From contig SZWC01003613.1 in assembly GCA_023375785.1 (NCBI GenBank), forward strand, positions 8,924 through 70,023: DNA of 61,100 bases, written 5' to 3'. The position numbers were made by a program, and so were the translations under genes. This stretch comes from Penium margaritaceum (taxonomy: Eukaryota > Streptophyta > Zygnematophyceae > Desmidiales > Peniaceae). The stretch's first letter is position 1; every line of letters begins with the position of its first letter. The notes under the pieces are model-generated. The model saw nothing but the letters and a program-made list of their open reading frames with translations, was not told the origin of the DNA and ran no database searches. Of this stretch, positions 58,212-61,100 are shown one piece after another.

Positions 58212-58768
58212 CAATCCAGCAAATGGTGGAGAAAGCCAAGGAACGGTGGAGCAAGCCAGAGAACAGTGGAACAAGACCAAGAACGGTGGAGCAAGCCAGA
58301 GAACAGTAGAGAAAGTCAGAGAACAGTGGAGCAAGACAGAGAATGGTGTAGCAAGCCAGGTAATGGTGGAGCAAGCCAAAGGAAGCTGGGTCGAGCCAGA
58401 GAAGGGTCAAGGAAGCCAGAGAAAGGTGGAGCAAGCCAGAGAAAGGTGGAGCAAGCCAGAAAAAGGTGGATCAAGCAAGAGAACTGTGGAGCAAGTGAGA
58501 GAATGCTGGAGCAAGTCAGAGAATGGTGGAGCAAGCCAAAGAACGGTGGAGCAAGCCAGAGAACAGTGGAAGAAGCCAGAAAGCGGTGGAGCAAGCCAGA
58601 GAACAGTGGAGCAAGCCAGAGAACGGTGGAGCAAGCCAAAGAAAGGTGGAACAAGCCAGAGAAAGGTGGAGCAAGCCAGAGAACGGTGGAGTAAGCCAGA
58701 GAATGGTGCAGCAAGCAAGATAACTGTGCAGCAAGCCAGAGAACGGTGGAGAAAGCCAGAGAACGGTG
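58204..58768 (+). repeat. 20-bp minisatellite, orientation A (about 28 units)
   Basis: Units read GGTGGAGCAAGCCAGAGAAC and variants. The last recognisable unit ends GAACGGTG, after which the sequence is unique. Confidence 0.94.
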
Positions 58769-61059
58769 AGATATGGTTAATCGGGGTCATTTTACACACT
58801 GGTTCCTTAGTGTGTACCTTGAGTGTGCTCTATTACAATGTAGTAGCTAACAATTCTTTTTCCATGGTGTATGAGAAGAGTGTAAATCTGTCCTTTCTGG
58901 CCTGAAGAGTCTCTTATCAGGAAGGACCTCGGTGCGTGGGGTTAGTGTATGTTGAAAGTGCGCTCACTCACCACATTAAAATACACCGAGAGCACACTCA
59001 GTGCGCTTATCCGTCTCATGTGTACAAGCACACCTTGTTTTTTGTCTTATGTGGTGAAATGATGCATTTATTAGGACGAATCCCAGTGTGTGGGGCTAGT
59101 GTATGTGGCAAGTGCGCCGAATCACCATACAAAAGTACACTAAGAGCGCACTCCGTGTACAAATTTGTTCCATGTGTTAAAGAGCACTTTGTTTTTTTGT
59201 CTTACATGGCAGAGAAAGTCTCTTTCTATAAGAGACCCGAGTGCGTGGGGCTAGTGCATGTGGCAAGTACACTGAGTCACCATACAAAAGTACACTAAGA
59301 GTACCCTCAGCGTACAAATTTGTCTCATATGTCTAGTGAAACCATGAACTTTGTCTTACAAGGCTGATGCATAAGTTTTTATTGAAAAATGAATGATGTG
59401 AAATTACATCTCTTTGTTTTTAACATAACGTGTGTGTATGTTTCATATTCTGGACCAATCACTGTTTGGTAAAGTATTGTACCTGATGTAAAAACCAACT
59501 CATATCAGAATACCAATAGAGATAACGTTGAGAAGCGTGAAGTATTTTTATCCTTTATTGCAGCCTTTGAAAACTATACTGAGCATTACAACATAGATAT
59601 GTCGGATAATTTATTTTAGTTTTATCGCATTAGTAAAAGTCAAAGGGGGTTTAAGAATGTTATTTTTTTCCACTTCTATCTGGATCGTCCGTCGGAACCG
59701 GCCCGTCGATCACTCAGAGCTGCCTCACAAATTTTTATGACGGTTATCTAACGTCCAAGAACTGTGTACTTTCATTGTCGGTGATATGTTTGTCATTGCA
59801 TGCTGCGGCATGACTTTTCCTTCGCGTCAGTCCTCGCAGTGTTTTCCATAGATGGGTCCAGTGTACAGGACTAGTGTATTTGGCGAGTGCGCTCAAAATA
59901 CGTGCAAAAGTGCACTTATCACGCAATGAGTGTGTGACACCCACATTCCGTAATGGCTGAATTGTGTGTAACTTATTGCATAAAGAAGAGCACACCAACG
60001 CTAGTTGCAAACCAAGGTAAACGTCAAGGAACTACAAACCTACTTGCCCCCAGTTTGTAGATCTGACTAATGAAAGGATATTACAGGTTCCGTTCGGCGA
60101 ACCCTATAATCGCAGATTCCATAGGGAATCGTTACGAATGTTTGTAAACATCAACCTACTTGAACTATTTTCTCGTCAATGTATTCTCTGGCAAAGGAAA
60201 TATAGACAGCCGGAGAGTGACGATTCCATTCTACAAAGGAATTTTGTATTAAATCACAAAACATAAACAAACACATGTCACCCTTTCTTGATGTGAAGTT
60301 TATGATGGTATCAGAAGACATTCTAAATATTTTCAATAGATTCATTGATTCAAATGGTACATATTCACTTGTCCTTCATAATGCTTTCGACTGGCATGGA
60401 AACACTATGTATATGTGAAAGAACGGTTCCTGTGTAAAAGCTGTGTTCTGTCCTGCTTGAAATGTCTGATTCTTGCCTGAAAGGACAAAAGCTATTCTCG
60501 TGGTCAATCTTCTATACGATTTGCAAGATGCTAACAGTTGCAAAGAAGTCAAATCCCTTGATAACTAGCATCGCAACCCAACACGGTTTGAAACTGTTAC
60601 ATATCGCACACTCAGTGTGTGATAAGTACACTCTGTCATACAAATCGATCACACTGACCCATATACACCATTCTTCGTACTGGGGGGTCTTAGCAATGGG
60701 TTGAGTCTCTCCTGGACATCCATCGGAAATCGGACTAGCAATACAACTGCTTATCACGTTTTCTGCCGGAAGATAGTAACGGCCGTCACTTTTTGACCAA
60801 AGAAAATGACGGATCGGTCATGATATTGACGATACAGTGCAAGGCCTATGTCTCTGACAAAAGACTCAACGTATAGGTTCAGTAACTCAAGAATGTTGAT
60901 ACAAATATATCACAATAGTAAAATCAAAGCACGAATATAGGCCAGCTATACATCTTTTTCTCGTGAAACAAAGAACAAAGAAAAATACGTATGGAAATAT
61001 ACGAATGTAGAATATTATTGAGGATACAGAGAATAGCAAGAAAGATAGATATCGAGGAA

Positions 61060-61061
<2 letters not shown>
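58769..61061. other. Right flank, mostly unique AT-rich sequence
   Basis: Apart from the 155-bp repeats listed separately, this is AT-rich sequence with only short frames (for example 59744-60010 minus, 60462-60704 plus) that I do not recognise. I see no transposon ends, tRNA or rRNA. Confidence 0.6.
58920..59345 (+). repeat. Tandem repeat of about 155 bp, nearly three copies
   Basis: Units begin near 58922, 59073 and 59230. Each contains GTGCGTGGGG or GTGTGTGGGG, then CTAGTGTATGTGGCAAGTGC, CACCATACAAAAGTACAC, and a stretch ending in TTTGTCTTA. Diverged relatives occur as single pieces at about 59855-59945 (same strand) and 60600-60690 (inverted or rearranged). Confidence 0.8.

Positions 61062-61100
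<39 letters not shown>
61062..61100 (+). repeat. GA microsatellite
   Basis: About 16 uninterrupted GA dinucleotides, preceded by GGAAGGAA and followed by GGGAGAG, reach the end of the window. Confidence 0.97.

Noticed and set aside
61062..61100. Telomeric or subtelomeric repeat at the right end
   Set aside because: The tract is a GA dinucleotide microsatellite, and no TTTAGGG-like repeats occur in the window.

Overview
This window is repeat-dominated, non-coding-looking eukaryotic nuclear DNA. I find no intact gene that I would call functional. The evidence for a plant-lineage (streptophyte) nuclear genome is a Copia-type LTR retrotransposon with an initiator-methionine tRNA primer site, a hAT transposase relic with two spliceosomal introns, a satellite of about 190 bp, and many kilobases of minisatellite. 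A charophyte alga such as Chara would fit, but that is a guess from overall character and not something the sequence proves.

Layout, left to right. 1-1855 is unique sequence without a recognisable gene. 1856-8353 is a 15-bp minisatellite, followed by a 0.4-kb unique island. 8758-11410 is a 13-bp minisatellite that runs into an assembly gap (11411-11999). 12000-25197 is a 20-bp minisatellite in its purine-rich orientation (called A here), with 60-bp, 180-bp and roughly 3.8-kb higher-order repeats. At 25187-25203 the same family flips to its pyrimidine-rich orientation (B) and continues to 34718. 34719-43386 is the 190-bp satellite in plus orientation, interrupted by a complete-ended but internally deleted and decayed Copia element (37776-41629, minus strand). 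A short B block follows, then a second LTR-like element with direct repeats of about 1 kb (43895-47454), another B block, a gap, and a 10-bp minisatellite (50050-51205). A 5'-truncated hAT transposon relic (about 51206-54091) abuts that array. Then come the 190-bp satellite in minus orientation (54092-56942), a B block, a second orientation flip, a short A block, a unique tail with a repeat of about 155 bp, and a GA microsatellite.

Nothing here forms an operon or pathway. What ties the window together is structure: the 20-bp family and the 190-bp satellite lie next to each other at three junctions and occur in both orientations, and transposons have inserted into the arrays. Four of the array families (10, 13, 15 and 20 bp) have units that are almost stop-free in several frames. 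They therefore give long open reading frames on one or both strands that should not be taken for genes. The most interesting material is the nested higher-order structure of the 20-bp array, the candidate centromeric or pericentromeric 190-bp satellite, and the Copia relic whose integrase-like frame stays open although its catalytic motifs are gone.
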